Assembly (NCBI GenBank): GCA_015039465.1
Contig: MU130477.1
Span: 772,244-836,243 of the forward strand
Origin: Phlegmacium glaucopus
Lineage: Eukaryota > Basidiomycota > Agaricomycetes > Agaricales > Cortinariaceae
Reading direction: 5' to 3'
DNA: 64,000 nt
The notes below the pieces were generated by a model. That model saw only the letters and a list, made by a program, of their open reading frames with translations, was not told where the DNA came from and did no database searches. Positions 11,381 through 23,764 of this stretch are shown piece by piece (the first letter of the stretch is position 1; every line of letters begins with the position of its first letter). The position numbers and the translations under genes were made by a program.

Positions 11381-12168
11381 AACTTGGATTAATCATATGT
11401 ACCAAATCCTTAAACTATTATTTACAAGCCTTCGGGGTTGACCTCTTCGGACGCGCAATGGGGCTCAAAAAACAGCTGATACTGGCATCGTATCATATTT
11501 CCAATTCCCAGTTTGTGGAACACAGGTTTACGGTGATAACATCTGACGACTCGGAAAGTTTGGATGTATTTGCGGCCGCTAGGAAGAGGGAGGTTTGTTA
11601 TAGAAAAAATAATGCAGGAAGAGATGGTTTTAGGTCCAGGTGCAACAGCATAGACTGTTGTCTTTCTTCTCGTCCTCGTCGTTTGGGTTTATTTCTCGAT
11701 CGACAGTACTTGGTAGCGCAAGGTAGCGCATATCGGTGGTGAATTGACCGTTGGTCCCCTTTTATTTTCCCCCCTATAATTATTAATAACTTACAATCTC
11801 TTAGGCTCGTTCGCAGAGTAGCATGAAAATATGAAACTGATATCATGTCTTCCCATGGTTCTCCGTCCACATTGTTGAACGGACTCTGATCCCACCTCCA
11901 TGAAACTGTGGCCTCGAAAAGGCTTCTCCTGTCTCTCAATCCTCATATCAGTACTGTTCCGAAGCGTATGTATCAGGATAAATCTATCGAAGTGGCACTG
12001 AAATGATGTTAACCTGTGCTTGCGCAAGATAAGAGTACTAGTAGGGCGGAGGACGTTTTTATGAGCCATCACGTTACTGTTATTCTTTTGAACTCCGCGC
12101 TTCATCGTGGGAACTCCACTGCATAGTGTGACGACGCTCTCTGTATCACTGAGACTATTAGTATCATC
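11381..12168. other. Intergenic region upstream of NACHT-WD40 gene
   Basis: There are overlapping short frames on both strands but none resembles a known protein. The last 100 bases before 12169 are the likely promoter/5'UTR of the NACHT-WD40 gene, without a clear TATA box. Confidence 0.4.
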
Positions 12169-15100
12169 ATGTCGAGCGAAAGACCATCTGGGGACAATCG
12201 CGTAGAAAAAGTTGCTCATTCTCTCAAAAGGCAGTTATCTTCTCTTTTTCATTTGAAGCGCCTACCTACACCATCATCGATCGAGGTGGGTTCAAGCTCT
12301 GGTAATAATCATATGGCGGTGGTGGATGCAGGAACAAGGTGGGTAACTAAATCCCGTTGGCTGATATTTACTTGATCCTCATACTTTCAAGTGTTTTTCG
12401 GCCCGAAATGGTCCCTGTGGTCGGCGTCGATCGCGCACCTGCCTCGGCAGTTGCGAGTACTGAAGCATACACAGTATCCTCTCCAATCTCTGTACCCGCA
12501 TCCGGACCTGCTGTGCCCAGGCAACTTGGCTCCGCTAGTAGCCAAGGACCAGAAACTCCAGCCATGGTCAGCATCCATGTTGCGCTCACGACTGTCGTCA
12601 CTAATTATTACTCATTTAGCACATGTCTCCGACCACCCATAGTCCAATGTCTTTCTTGAAAGGTGCTCAGAATGTATACATGCCACAGGCAACGATTACC
12701 ATGGCCAATAACGTAAGTGTCATTCTAGTAGCGTGAGTGCCAATCCGCGTGCTAACGGTTCTATCTTGTCAGGTCCAGAATATATTCAGCGCCGTTGGAA
12801 ATGAACGAACGAAGCCTCAAATTTTAGTGAGTGTGTATGGTTTTACAGGACGATCTTCACCAAAACTTACTTCATAGACTGCGCTACGTGAGAATCTCTT
12901 GCCACGCGCCGAGTTTGCGGAATACGACGCAGCATCCCCTGCACCACGCAACGCATGTACGAAGAACACTCGCAAGGCAATCCTTGACGCGCTGCAAGTG
13001 TGGGCAAATGATAATACGACCACAAAGGTATACTGGCTCAATGGGATGGCTGGAACCGGCAAAACGACAATTGCTTACTCATTCAGTGAAATCCTTCGTG
13101 AAAAGGATTCCCTTGGTGGTACCTTCTTCTCCTCTCACCTCCGGGTTGATACTAGTGATGTTCGTTGCATCATCCCCACCATCGCCCTTCAGTTGGCCAA
13201 GTATCTTCCTTCCCTGTCACAACCTATCCTGGATGTGGTGGAAGCTGATCCTGACTGTTCATCTTGGAGGATTAGGAACCAGTTCCTGAATTTCATTGTT
13301 AAACCACTCACTAATGCTTACAGGGATACCAGAGTAGTAGATGTCCCAGTCATTGTCCTTGATGCTCTGGATGAGTGCTCCAGCCAGTCCCTTGTGGCTG
13401 AGTTACTTTCTGTGATCTTAAAGCATAGTAAATCTCTTCCAGTCAAGTTCTTCATCACTAGTCGTCCAGAGATAGTGCTCAAGGAGACTTTTGATCATTC
13501 TTGGGATCATTCCAACTTCATCCTTCATGAGGTTGAAAAGGAGATTGTCAAGGCTGATATTGAGCTTTATATTAAAGCTTGCTTGCTTGATGGCCAAGTA
13601 AAGTACAATAGGCTTAATTGGCCTCCTCAGGCTGAAGTTGAAAGCCTTGTCAATATGTCTGGTGCCTTGTTCATTTATGCAGCAACTGTCTGCAAATATA
13701 TTGCTCAGAAGGGTAGTTATGGCATGCCTCAGCGTCTTTCAGATGTGGTCAATGTCAATATGGCATTGGAAGCAACATCTGATGTAACCCATCCACTGGA
13801 TATTCTTTATGAAAGAATTTTGGATGCTGCCTATGCCTTTACAACTCAAAAGGAGAGGAAAAATATAGACATGGTTCTCACAGCTGTTGTATATGTCTAT
13901 AATCCTCTTTCTATGACTGCCATCAGTACCTTGATGGAAATGCCCATAGAGCACACTCAGGCTGCCTTTTCCTCTCTTCATTCCTTGATATATATTCCAT
14001 CTCAAGACCCTCATGTACCCATCTCAACATTCCATGCCTCCTTCTATAATTTCATCAGTAATCAGATGCTTTCCTCAAAGTACTATCTTGACCCTTGTGT
14101 TTCACATGAATCCCTAGCACTTCAGTGTCTATCATTAATGGATACAGAGTGGTCAGGTAAAAGGGATGTTTCTTACTTGGCAGAGAGGAAATGTGAAGGT
14201 ATTTCCAAATCACTTGCATATGCATGTGATAGCTGGGCCTTTCACTTCACCTATGCCAACAATGCCAATGGATCTGATAAGTTGAAAGATTTTTTTCAAA
14301 CACATCTTCTGCGATGGATGGATTGTTTGAGTATTTTAGGAAAGTTGGGAACTGCAATGCATGCACTATATAAGATAGAAAATTGTGCAAATGTAAGTGA
14401 TTGTGTTGTTGCAAATAAATTACACTTACAAAAGAAATTAGACCCAAAAGCAGTTGGCTATAACAGTGATTGATGCTAAATGGTTTTTGAAAGAGAATTT
14501 TGATTTCATTAAGAGAAACAGCCTTGAAGGATGTCCATCAGCATTAGCTTGGCTGCCAGAAAAATCAGATATCTGGAAAACATATGGAAGTAGAATGGAC
14601 TGTCAATGGAAGCTCTGTGTGGGAAGGAGGAAGGCATGGAGCCTGTCTGAAGCAGTGTTGAGACATTCAAATAGTGTCAACTCTGGTGTCTTCTCTCCTG
14701 ATGGTATGCATATTGTGTCTGCATCTAATGATGACACTGCTCAGATCTGGAATACAGCCACAGGAGAGTGTGAAGCAGAGCTCAAAGGACATTCAGACTG
14801 GGTCAAATCTGCTGTCTTCTCACCTGATGGTATGCATATTGTGTCTGCATCTTATGATCACACCGCACGAATATGGAATACAACCACAGGAGAGTGTGAA
14901 GCAGAGCTCAAAGGACATTCAGACTGGGTCAGATCTGCTCTCTTCTCTTCTGATGGCAAGCATATTGTGTCTGCATCTTCTGATCACACTGCACGAATCT
15001 GGAACACAGCCACAGGAAAGTGTGAGGCAAAGCTGAAAGGACATTCAGACTGTGTTAATTCTGCTGCCTTCTCCCCTGATGGTATGCATATTGTGTCTGC

Positions 15101-16728
15101 ATCTTCTGATCACACTGCACGTATCTGGAATACAGCCACAGGAAAGTGTGAGGCAAAGCTGAAAGGACATTCAGACTATGTCAATTTTGCTGTCTTCTCC
15201 CCTGATGGTATGCATATTGTGTCTGCCTCTAATGATCATACTGCACATATCTGGAACTCAGCCACAGGAGAGTGTGAAGCAAAGCTGAAAGGACATGTAG
15301 GGTGGGTCAATTCTGCTGTCTTCTCTCCTGATGGTAAGCATATTGTGTCTGCATGTCATGATCACATTGCACGTATATGGAATACAGCCACAGGAGAGTG
15401 TGAAGCAGCACTGAAAGGACATTCAGGACTGGTAAATTCTGCTGTCTTCTCTCCTGATGGTATGCATATTGTGTCTGCATCTTATGATCACACTGCACGG
15501 ATCTGGAATACAGCCACAGGAGAGTGTGAAGCAAAGCTGAAAGGACATGTAGGGTGGGTCAATTCTGCTGTCTTCTCTCCTGATGGTAAGCATATTGTGT
15601 CTGCATGTCATGATCACATTGCACGTATATGGAATACAGCCACAGGAGAGTGTGAAGCAGCACTGAAAGGACATTCAGACTGTGTCAATTCTGCTGTCTT
15701 CTCTCCTGATGGTATGCATATTTTGTCTGCATCTGATGATCACTCTGCATGGATATGGAATTCAGCCACAGGAGAGTGTGAAGCAGAGCTCAAAGGACAT
15801 TCAAATTGGGTCAATTCTGCTGTTTTCTCTCCTGATGGTATGCATATTGTGTCTGCATCTTCTGATCACACTGCACGGATCTGGAATACAGCCACAGGAG
15901 AGTGTGAAGCAGAGCTGAAAGGACATTCAGGGTGGGTCAATTCTGCTGTCTTCTCTCCTGATGGTATGCATATTGTGTCTGCATCTTATGATTGCACTGC
16001 ATGGATCTGGAATACAGCCACAGGAGAGTGTGAAGCAGAACTGAAAGGACATTCAGGGCGGGTCGATTCTGCTGTCTTCTCTCCTGATGGTATGCATATT
16101 GTGTCTGCATCTTATGATCACACTGCACGTATCTGGAATACAGCCACAGGAGAGTGTGAAGCAGAGCTGAAAGGATATTCATCCTTCAATTCTGCCATAT
16201 TCTCTCCTGATGGTATGCATATTGTGTCTGTATGTTCTGATCACTCTGTATGGATCTGGAATGTAGCCACAAGAGCATGTGAAGTAGGATATACCCCTGT
16301 TCCATCTTCATCTGATAACACTCAATTCAATGTTGTATCACCACTTCCTGATGGTGTTTTTACCTGGAGAGATTCTCATGGTGATATTTATCTCTCATCC
16401 CAGCCATCTTTCCTTGCAATATCTGAAAACACTATATTCCATACCAAAAACCTTCAGAGAATTGTGATTCCACCTCCTTTCTGCAAACCATCAATTATAA
16501 GTCGACATCTGTCTAAGATATGCCTTGGATATTCATCAGGAGAGGTTTTGGTTTTAGAGGTATGCATAATTCTTCTATTTTACTCAGCATTTTTACTTCA
16601 TTGCTCAATGTTTGTTCTCAAATATAGTTTCTGGATTAGCATTGTGAACTTATCAAGCCTAACTGATTGTTACCACAAGAACAATTATTTTCCAGAGTGA
16701 TGCCAAATTTCTGAATTGGAACTGGTGA
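12169..16728 (+). CDS. NACHT-WD40 STAND protein, 7 exons
   Basis: A NOD-like NTPase with a WD40 beta-propeller array, of the type of fungal HET-E/NWD incompatibility proteins. Exons read as 12169-12338, 12392-12566, 12620-12712, 12773-12826, 12878-14392, 14454-16559 and 16696-16728, with matched phases, giving about 1,381 aa. The NACHT P-loop is GMAGTGKTTIAYS at about residues 155-167, and Walker B is VIVLDALDEC. The NACHT and WD40 frames look separate, but a 61-base intron at 14393-14453 (GTAAGT...GCAG) joins them in phase. Thirteen near-identical WD units of 42 aa (FSPDGMHIVSASxDHTARIWN, GHSxWVNSAV) follow. The N-terminal exons encode a Pro/Ser/Val-rich linker and GAQNVYMPQATITMANN, a motif position shared with the NB-ARC-TPR genes. 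The last tiny exon (10 codons) is inferred from the splice consensus. I found no lesion. Confidence 0.88.
14662..16265 (+). repeat. WD40-coding array of 126-base units
   Basis: Thirteen head-to-tail units encode one WD repeat each. Two two-unit blocks starting near 15291 and 15543 are practically identical (offset 252 bases). Both carry the otherwise unique variant GKHIVSACHDHIARIWN. This marks a very recent internal duplication. Confidence 0.85.
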
Positions 16729-17685
16729 TCTGTCAAGGAATGCCTTACATCAGCTATGTTGCTTACTTGCCTTAGTCTACACATTTGCCACTCCTCTTCT
16801 TTAGTTTACACAGATGTGATCTGCAGTTACACATGTTTGTCGTTTATGTTTAGCTTTTTCTATTGATAGTTACCATGGTCTCCATTACCTTGGGTACCAT
16901 TCACATAAACAGAAATGTTTGCTTGTTTGGTTCCAACTTCCAGTTCTGGTTCCAGCAATTGGACTGTCAGTTTAGTTCTTTTTCTCAAATTATTGAAACT
17001 TTACAACTCTGTTTCTGTCTGTAAAAATAAATAAACTTTCACCACTATGTAGCCCTATATGGACCTGTAGGATGGGTAAGCATTGTAACTGCATAGGTTC
17101 TGACAAATTTGATAATGTGGATGTAACCTATTGCCTTTTCACATGGCTATTTTTAGCAGAGCAAGTTAAACTCCTGTATTTAGGAATTTTTTGAACTTAG
17201 GGGGATTTCCAATGTAACTCTCTCTTTACCACCACCAACAATTGCCAATTCAAAAATTTAATTGCAACTTGAAATTGAAGTCACTGTGGTAAACACAGTC
17301 ATATCTTTCCAATGATTCTGGTCTACAACTCTCCTCTGCCAAGCAAACATTATTGAATGCAGCTTTGTGAATTGAGGAATTATTATTTATCTGTCAAAGA
17401 AATGACAGTCTTAGATACCATGTACAAGTGTAACTAGTAAGTTCTACGATATACTAATGTGACTACTCACCAGAAGCCGTTGAGTGACACTTGGTGACAC
17501 TGGCCCACACAACAATACTAGTAGATTGCAATCCCTGGTGAACATACCAGCCAAATGTCACACCCACACTCACAACCTGCATTTTATAGAACACTACAAG
17601 GTGTCATCTCCCCTACCTATTCAAGTTTGCAAAACCACAGCCATAGCCTAAGCCAAGGTGAGAAAGCAACACAAAAATAAAAAAT
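16729..17685. other. Intergenic region
   Basis: AT-rich sequence downstream of the NACHT-WD40 gene. No frame, RNA gene or clear inverted repeat was seen. It probably includes the 3'UTR of that gene and the 3' flank of the minus-strand MYND-like gene. Confidence 0.4.
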
Positions 17686-19285
17686 TCATGGTCTAAAACA
17701 GAATGGATAACCAGTGATCACAATAGGGCAAGTCATAGCCTGTTCCCCATTGTTTATATATTGAACTAACATGACAAGATTATCACTCTTTCCTTCAGCA
17801 TCAGCATCAGTTTGAGCAATCTTCCATGGCTTCAGGTTCATTTTAGTCAATGGACGAGGCATCCTAGATCGCTCGGAAGGGAGGAGATCAAACTGGGGCA
17901 GTCCTTCGTAATTCTCTTTGTCAAATTTAGCGCCATAAGTGAAGAAGTTGATGAATTCCGTTACTTTACCAGGCCAGTGTAAGCGAGGAGAGGTCTGTCC
18001 AAGCAGCGTTCGTTGAGGAAATTGAACTCCAGAACGAGATAGACTTGGGGCCAATGTAAAAGCGACCTGTTTACGTTGAAGCTTTTAATGAGTTCCTCGA
18101 GAGTCGATACATCCTTCCGTCGACTCTGCCACGGTGAACCTTGTGGAATGGTCAACGGCAAGGTTCGATGATGAATGACAATGAGAAATATTGGAACCAA
18201 CTAATTGTGCTTTTGGCACTATTAAGAGTTAAACCAGTCCAGAGAAAAGGAAAAGGAAACGCGTCTTTACTGATATGTCTGAAAATAAAAAATAGGAGAA
18301 AATTAGGCTTCGCATCTGCTGGCTAAGTTCGAGAGTCTCAATTCAAGAGAGAAGACCTACACTTCTACACTTTTTCAATTCAACACCTCCCTCATCCTTT
18401 ATTCCGCCACAATTAGTACAACGCGTCGCTAACTTGCTTCGCGGGCGCTTGGTACGTGTTTTGACAAGGCCACGGCTGTCGGGGCCGCAATGTGGTAGAA
18501 AATCAAAGACTACTAATTTGTCAGTACTGTGCCAATTGAAATGTACAGACTTACCGGGTACTGAGCACAAAGAATGACTTGGGTCCATGCCCATCGACGG
18601 GCAACAACATCCTGACTACAGATAAGTCCCAATGCGATATAGCGTTGGTGGACCGAGAGAGTATCGATCCGGTATATATTCCAGACTGATTCCTGAAAGA
18701 GATCAGAGGTTAACTCGCAAGTACAGGGTGTCGTTGCCCCGTTGGAATCACGGGCAGTTAGTCGGAAAGTATTAATGAAATGGCGAATAGCGTCACCCAC
18801 GTTGGGTTTGATGACCTTTTTGAAACGTTGAAGTTGCAAGTGCCGTACATATACCATGTCGAAATAAAGAGGTTGCGAGGAGCCAAAATACCGTCTAGAT
18901 ACTGTTCTCCACGCGGGAGAGGGTTCTGAATGGAGTACAAAACCAACTGGAAATTCAAGTCTGATCAGTGGTGGAAGTTGAGCAAGATTGTCGGGGTCAA
19001 AATTGGCGGGACGAGATAGAGGTAGAGTGGTCCAGATCAGTATTTCTTCCTCATGTAAAATGACTTTGTAGTGAGTATCGATTGATTGACACATAACTCC
19101 ACGACCTTTGACCTGAAAGATGGGAATATTTAGCGGTGAAATACACTAGAGCGTTCAGTCGATAGTCCCAGGACCAGACTTGCGAGAAGAGGAGGAGATG
19201 GCCAAAAAGTCGGGAATCTTGCCGTCCTCGATGACGTTGTAGCAGTCCCCGTACGTAGTTGGTTTTTATGTTAATGCGCATGCCC
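17686..19285 (-). pseudogene. Probable broken MYND-finger-type uncharacterised agaric protein
   Basis: On the minus strand several consecutive open stretches look like exons of one gene. These are DCYNVIEDGKIPDFLAIS, then a 193-codon stretch with ILIWTTLPLS and a run to HQRYIALGLICSQ. A stretch with ATRCTNCGGIKDEGGVELKKC (19094-18375) follows. The end blocks are TLEELIKSFNVNRSLLHWPQ and NLVMLVQYINNGEQAMTCPI (18150-17690). The CxxC...KC spacing is the first half of a MYND zinc finger, but its second Cys/His half is not seen. Near 17970 the frame slips by one base. I believe these belong together because such blocks co-occur in agaric MYND proteins, which is recalled knowledge and not tested here. 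An intact but badly resolved gene is the alternative. Confidence 0.42.
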
Positions 19286-19479
19286 GTGGATGAACAGGAG
19301 GCGGTAGGTGTGGTGATGTGACCTCAAAATGAGATTATGTAGTAGAACGCCGTCCTGGTGCAATTCCGGCATGTTCCGGCTTGTTACATTTTCACGACTC
19401 TCGTCCTCTCTGGCAGCTTATCACAAGATTCATCAGTAATTGGCCATGTCCTTTGGGAAAAAATTTAGTGGATCGTCTT

Positions 19480-20340
19480 TTGTTTTGTTCTCCTTCGTCT
19501 ACAGGGATTGATCAAGTTTACTCAGATGAACGTGCTGGGCGACAAGCGGCACGCTTTTCCTCTCATCAACGACTTCCCGAGCTATCGCGCGAGTAGGAGC
19601 AGTCTTTGGTGAGTTCATCAGTGTGTGTCTGTAATGCTTCGTTGGACTGATGATTGGTGCATTTCTAGCAGGTACTCGAGAACTGGGGCTGCTGGCAAGA
19701 AGGTAGAAAATGTTATCTGTGTTTTCGACAGAAGAAGAGAGCTGGACGGCGTCGTCACCCGCGCGCCATATGATTCACGCATCCTCTTTGTTGGCAATCA
19801 TAGGCTCGCTAGGTTGCCTGGTTGGTGTTGCAGGTGTGTTACGAGATGGGCCAGCAATTGGGGGCTGTGTGCGTCGTAGGAGATAATTCAAAAGATGGCT
19901 ACCCATTGCTGTGATGATGGCTCGTATCAGGCTGGGCTGGAGAATGGGCAAGGATGTCTTTGAAGTTGGTAAGGCTCCGCTCTCCAGAAATTGCATCAGG
20001 ATTAAATGGACAAACACCAGTTGTTCCAAACCCAGCCTTAACTGCACCCAAGGAGAGGAGGAACGCACGCCCCAAGACCTCTGGAAAATCACCTTTTCCG
20101 ACACTGCGCCTTTCCAGGTCTTCCGATTTTGGATTTTTGGATTTCGCTTCCGAACACGTTCTTCATCTTCGCGAAGCAGACTACATCCACCTGGGATGGG
20201 TGGGTACCCGGGGATAACAATGTTGTTAGTCCGGGAAACTCAAGTGAGTAACGGGAGATATGGCCATCCATTGGCAAGACGTACTTCCATCCATTCTTTC
20301 ATGAACGCGTCGGGAGAAAGTTGGAACTGACATTTTTTTC
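19480..20340 (-). pseudogene. pogo/CENP-B-type DDE transposase C-terminal fragment (copy B)
   Basis: On the minus strand the C-terminal half of a DDE_1 transposase can be read in broken frames. The blocks are MDGHISRYSLEF (the DGHxSH region), VDVVCFAKMKNVFGSEI, then GRAFLLSLGAVKAGFGTTG followed by VCPFNPDAI, and SGERSLTNFKDILAHSP. Several stops and frame slips interrupt it. It lies tail-on against the XRN1 fragment that follows on the plus strand. The same junction recurs at 55486-56300, so the fusion predates the duplication. Confidence 0.7.
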
Positions 20341-20361
20341 TTTCTTTCATTTTTCTGTTAG

Positions 20362-22836
20362 ATTTACGAAATGTTGATCAAATGTCGTTTGAATTCCAGC
20401 TTGGAATACCTTTCAAACCGTATGAGCAATTGATGGGGGCACTGCCTATTGCTAGCATGGAACATATCCCAATAGCATATCGGGTTCGTCATTTCTCCCA
20501 AAATTCGTTTTTTTATGTTTGTCGGTCTCAATTCTCTTTTTTTGGTACGATTAGGATTTGATGTATGATCCTAATTCACCCATTCTCGACTTTTATCCAT
20601 TGGAGTTTTGAGTTGGATCTGAATGAGAAAAAGCGAGGTTGGGAGGCGATTGTGAAGATTCCATCTATTAAGATAGGCTGCTTAAAGCTATCGCAGGTGT
20701 GTTGAATTTGTTTATTTTGTTTGTGTCATTTCTTACCAATTTTTTAAAGCGCATGAACATCGTCTCACACCAGAGGAGCAACATCGAAGCTCTTGGGGGA
20801 ACGGGCACTAAATTCAGGTTCAACCCAGACGAGACGACACTTTATCCATCATCGATACCAGGATTCCCTCCCCTCCTTGTATAATGGAAGCATTCGATCT
20901 ACCTCCTTTGGATGGACTACACCTCATTCCAGGCTCTGCGACGGAGTTGCTCTAGGCGTCGAAGCCATGGCAGGGTTCCCATCCCTCCATACCCTCCTTC
21001 AACGTACACGGAACAGAAAGCCGTAACAATCATCCCTATCAAAAACACGTATGAAGGCAAGAAATCGCACGAGAGATGGTCAATGAAAGGACGTTTGTGG
21101 ATAGGCCATTTTTTGCAGGAAGGGTTTGTGGTTGCTGTTTCGGATTCGATGTTCAAGTATGAGAAGTTCATGGTTACGCCTGGAAGTCCTGCGAAAGTGA
21201 TTTCTACTTCTCATGGATCGAATCATTGGAAGTCGAAAGTTGAATGGATTCAGGGAAGGTATTCGACACAATGTGATGTTATTGCTGGTGATCTTGAGGT
21301 GGCACTGCATGTTCGGCCTTTGAAAGGTTAGTCATTCTTGTTTTGTTTTCCTGTCGTTCTGCTTTTTGGGGGCCTGAATGACTGACGATTGTCTTTTTTT
21401 GTAGTAGGGTTTGAAACGCCTGAAATCCGGCGCGTTCGTGAAAGATTATGAAGGATCTGATAAAGAATGGCAACAAGCTGTGCAAATGTCTTTACCCCTC
21501 GGTTCTTAGAGAGAGGCGCCTAAGCTATCGGAAGAGAGGGCAGTAAAAAAAGATTCTTAGGAGAACGGCGTTGCTGTTCAAGTGCCTGTAACAACAGAAA
21601 CAACTTTGTTATCCTTTCTGTGCGTATCCCTCCCCTGCCACGCATACATTCATGTTATATTAAAACATGTTCTATCCAGTTCTTCCCTTCCGAAAAGGCA
21701 GAAATCGATAAATTCAAAGACGTCGTTGTTTATCGGAACGCTAGTCGATACTACCCTTCTTTCAAGGTTGCTGAATCCCTGGAAGAGCGTTGGGAAAGAT
21801 CACTTCGAGTTTCATGGCTATCACGTCAGATAACCAGAAGAACAATTTGGGACTCCGTTTGAAATACGAAGCGGAAGGCTTTGAAAGTAATTGATTATTC
21901 AAGGAAGGAAGGTCGAAACTGGGATTATAGCGAGAAAGTTATCGAATTGCTGAGAGAATACAAGGTGAATTTCCTTTTTTTTGTTGTGATTGATAAACGC
22001 ATGTAACGATACGCTATTCTGTAGAGCAAAATTCCCAACCGTCTTTCGTTGTCTTGATAGTACTTAATGGAGATGGTATGTGCTATTGTCGTCTTTTCTG
22101 TGAGGCTGGGTTGCTAACGTATGGCTAATAGGCATGATCAAGGCAGCAGATACACTTTCAGGTCCAGATCCATGGACAAGTTAGAGAAATCAAGAGTTGG
22201 CTCAAATCCAAGTTGGACAAGGTATGACTGGATATCCTCGCTGTCGAACAAATTCAAATTTTCTAATATCCACCTACTCTCTCAAGGAAACCGTGGCTGA
22301 AATTGAGGCTTTGGCTGATACCATTACCAAAACCAAGTCTCCTGGATCGATCAAGGACGTCCATCGACTTGAGGCCTACCACGGGTGGCCCTCCCTGAAT
22401 CTTGAACCATTGTCATGCGATCTCCAAGTGCAAAATGTTTGGTTCTGAAGGCGATAAGCAACATAGGAAGGTTTAAGCACTGCCTGTCTTGGGATCCTTT
22501 CCAATTGCTTAGTGTGGGATGTTCCCATGTCCGGTGTCACGCTGGGAGATCAGTCCGTTTGACAGTCGGACTCGTTGACTTTTTCGTTTTTGATTGAAAC
22601 TTTGCTCCTCTTGAGATGTACACAATATCGTGGTTCAAACAGTTGAATTCAATACGTGCCTGAATTTGACTAATCCTCAATTCGTCACATCGACTAATCT
22701 GAAAGCTCCTCCACCTGTTCACAATAATGCGCCTTTCAAACCTCGTTTTGATCAACATCCAGCCATTACACCAACGACAAGTGACGGCTTCAGTTTCAGA
22801 TCTGCACCTCCCGTAAAGTCAATCATCTTTTTCTGA
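20362..22836 (+). pseudogene. XRN1: XRN1 5'-3' exoribonuclease, 3' part only (copy B)
   Basis: XRN1 degrades decapped mRNA in the cytoplasm. Only the part after the catalytic domains is present, in broken frames: DLRNVDQMSFEFQLGIPF, then [33 protein letters not shown] and GWEAIVKIP (D1 border region). RFNPDETTLYPSS, CDGVALGVEAMAGFPSLHT, EGFVVAVSDSMFKYEKF and SNHWKSKVEWIQGRYS follow, then the SH3-like region and PPPVHNNAPFKPRF near 22710. Many frame slips and stops exist, for example TAA-closed short frames around 20890 and 21530. The N-terminal nuclease (about 900 aa in fungal XRN1) is absent and replaced by an antisense transposase fragment. The RGG-rich end is also lost. Confidence 0.82.
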
Positions 22837-22859
22837 TTTCAAGTAAAATATATCCTAGT

Positions 22860-23764
22860 CTCACCTTCTACGCTTGTTGTCACTTTAGACTAGCGGATAC
22901 CCATGCACTATAATATTTTTCGCGCCACCTTGTTTATGCTGAGCCTTCGCTCCCCGCCATCAACGATGCGCTGTGTCCCTTGATTAGAAGGCGGAGAGTC
23001 CATGTCATACAGGTCCTCGCACCGATTCCACCTTTCCTTCCTCTAGCAACCAAGTGCACTACAGTTATCTCCGAGAAAGCCTTTCGCAGCAGGATCGTCA
23101 GCCTCTCGATGGTTTTGAGTGATTGTGGAAAGCCTTGTTCAGCAGATTGGTTACGAGAATCTCTTCCGCCGCTGGTGTCAGATTTTGTTGCGCTTCACGA
23201 GCCTCCTGCGTGCTTCCCTTGTAATTGTATCTGTTGTCCTCCACTGGTTAGGAATGCCGAATTGTTGTACAATTTTTCGTGCAGCCTTCCGCAAGTTGGT
23301 TGGCTAGTCTTGTTCCTTACAGTATACTTTGACCGCGTTCCGCATGATTGCTGTGTTAGCCATCAACAGTGCCACGCCCCTAGCTCGGATTCTTTTGATG
23401 TTAGCGAGACGTATGTAGTAAAATATACAGCCTTATCGTCGGATCAGGCCATCAGTACATTTTTGTTACATTTAGAGTGTATCAAGTGGTATAATTTTCG
23501 GTGCAAAAGTTGGACTACCTGATAGAATAGGTGCGTCAAGGGTAATGGGCCTAGTTATCACCACTTGGCGCGCAGCAATGCATCGATTGATGGCCACCAA
23601 TGCCAGTATAAATGATCTTTCATTATAAGCAGTGCGACAAGATGATTTGAAGAAGTTTCTGTAAAGGTACAAGGCTGTGGCAGTTCTTGCAACTGCTCTT
23701 ATGTAATCAGGACGTCTTTCTTCTTGCCTCTCATCGTCCACTGCGTATCGAGCACCACAACCCA
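22860..23764 (+). promoter_or_regulatory. 5' flank of NB-ARC-TPR copy B
   Basis: This links the XRN1 fragment to copy B. From about 23290 it matches the 5' flanks of copies A and C (gttggctagtcttgttcctt). A TATAAATGAT box lies at 23607-23616, about 155 bases before the ATG. The part from 22980 to 23290 has a 180-codon frame that is closed by stops in the copy C counterpart, so I do not call it a gene. Confidence 0.4.

Noticed and set aside
15307..16182. Repeated minus-strand frames with MLHTLLWLYSRS-type sequence
   Set aside because: Antisense shadows of the WD40 array for the same reason.
22980..23522. 180-codon plus-strand frame between XRN1 copy B and NB-ARC-TPR copy B
   Set aside because: The equivalent region of copy C is interrupted by stops and the frame has no recognisable features; conservation is at DNA level only.
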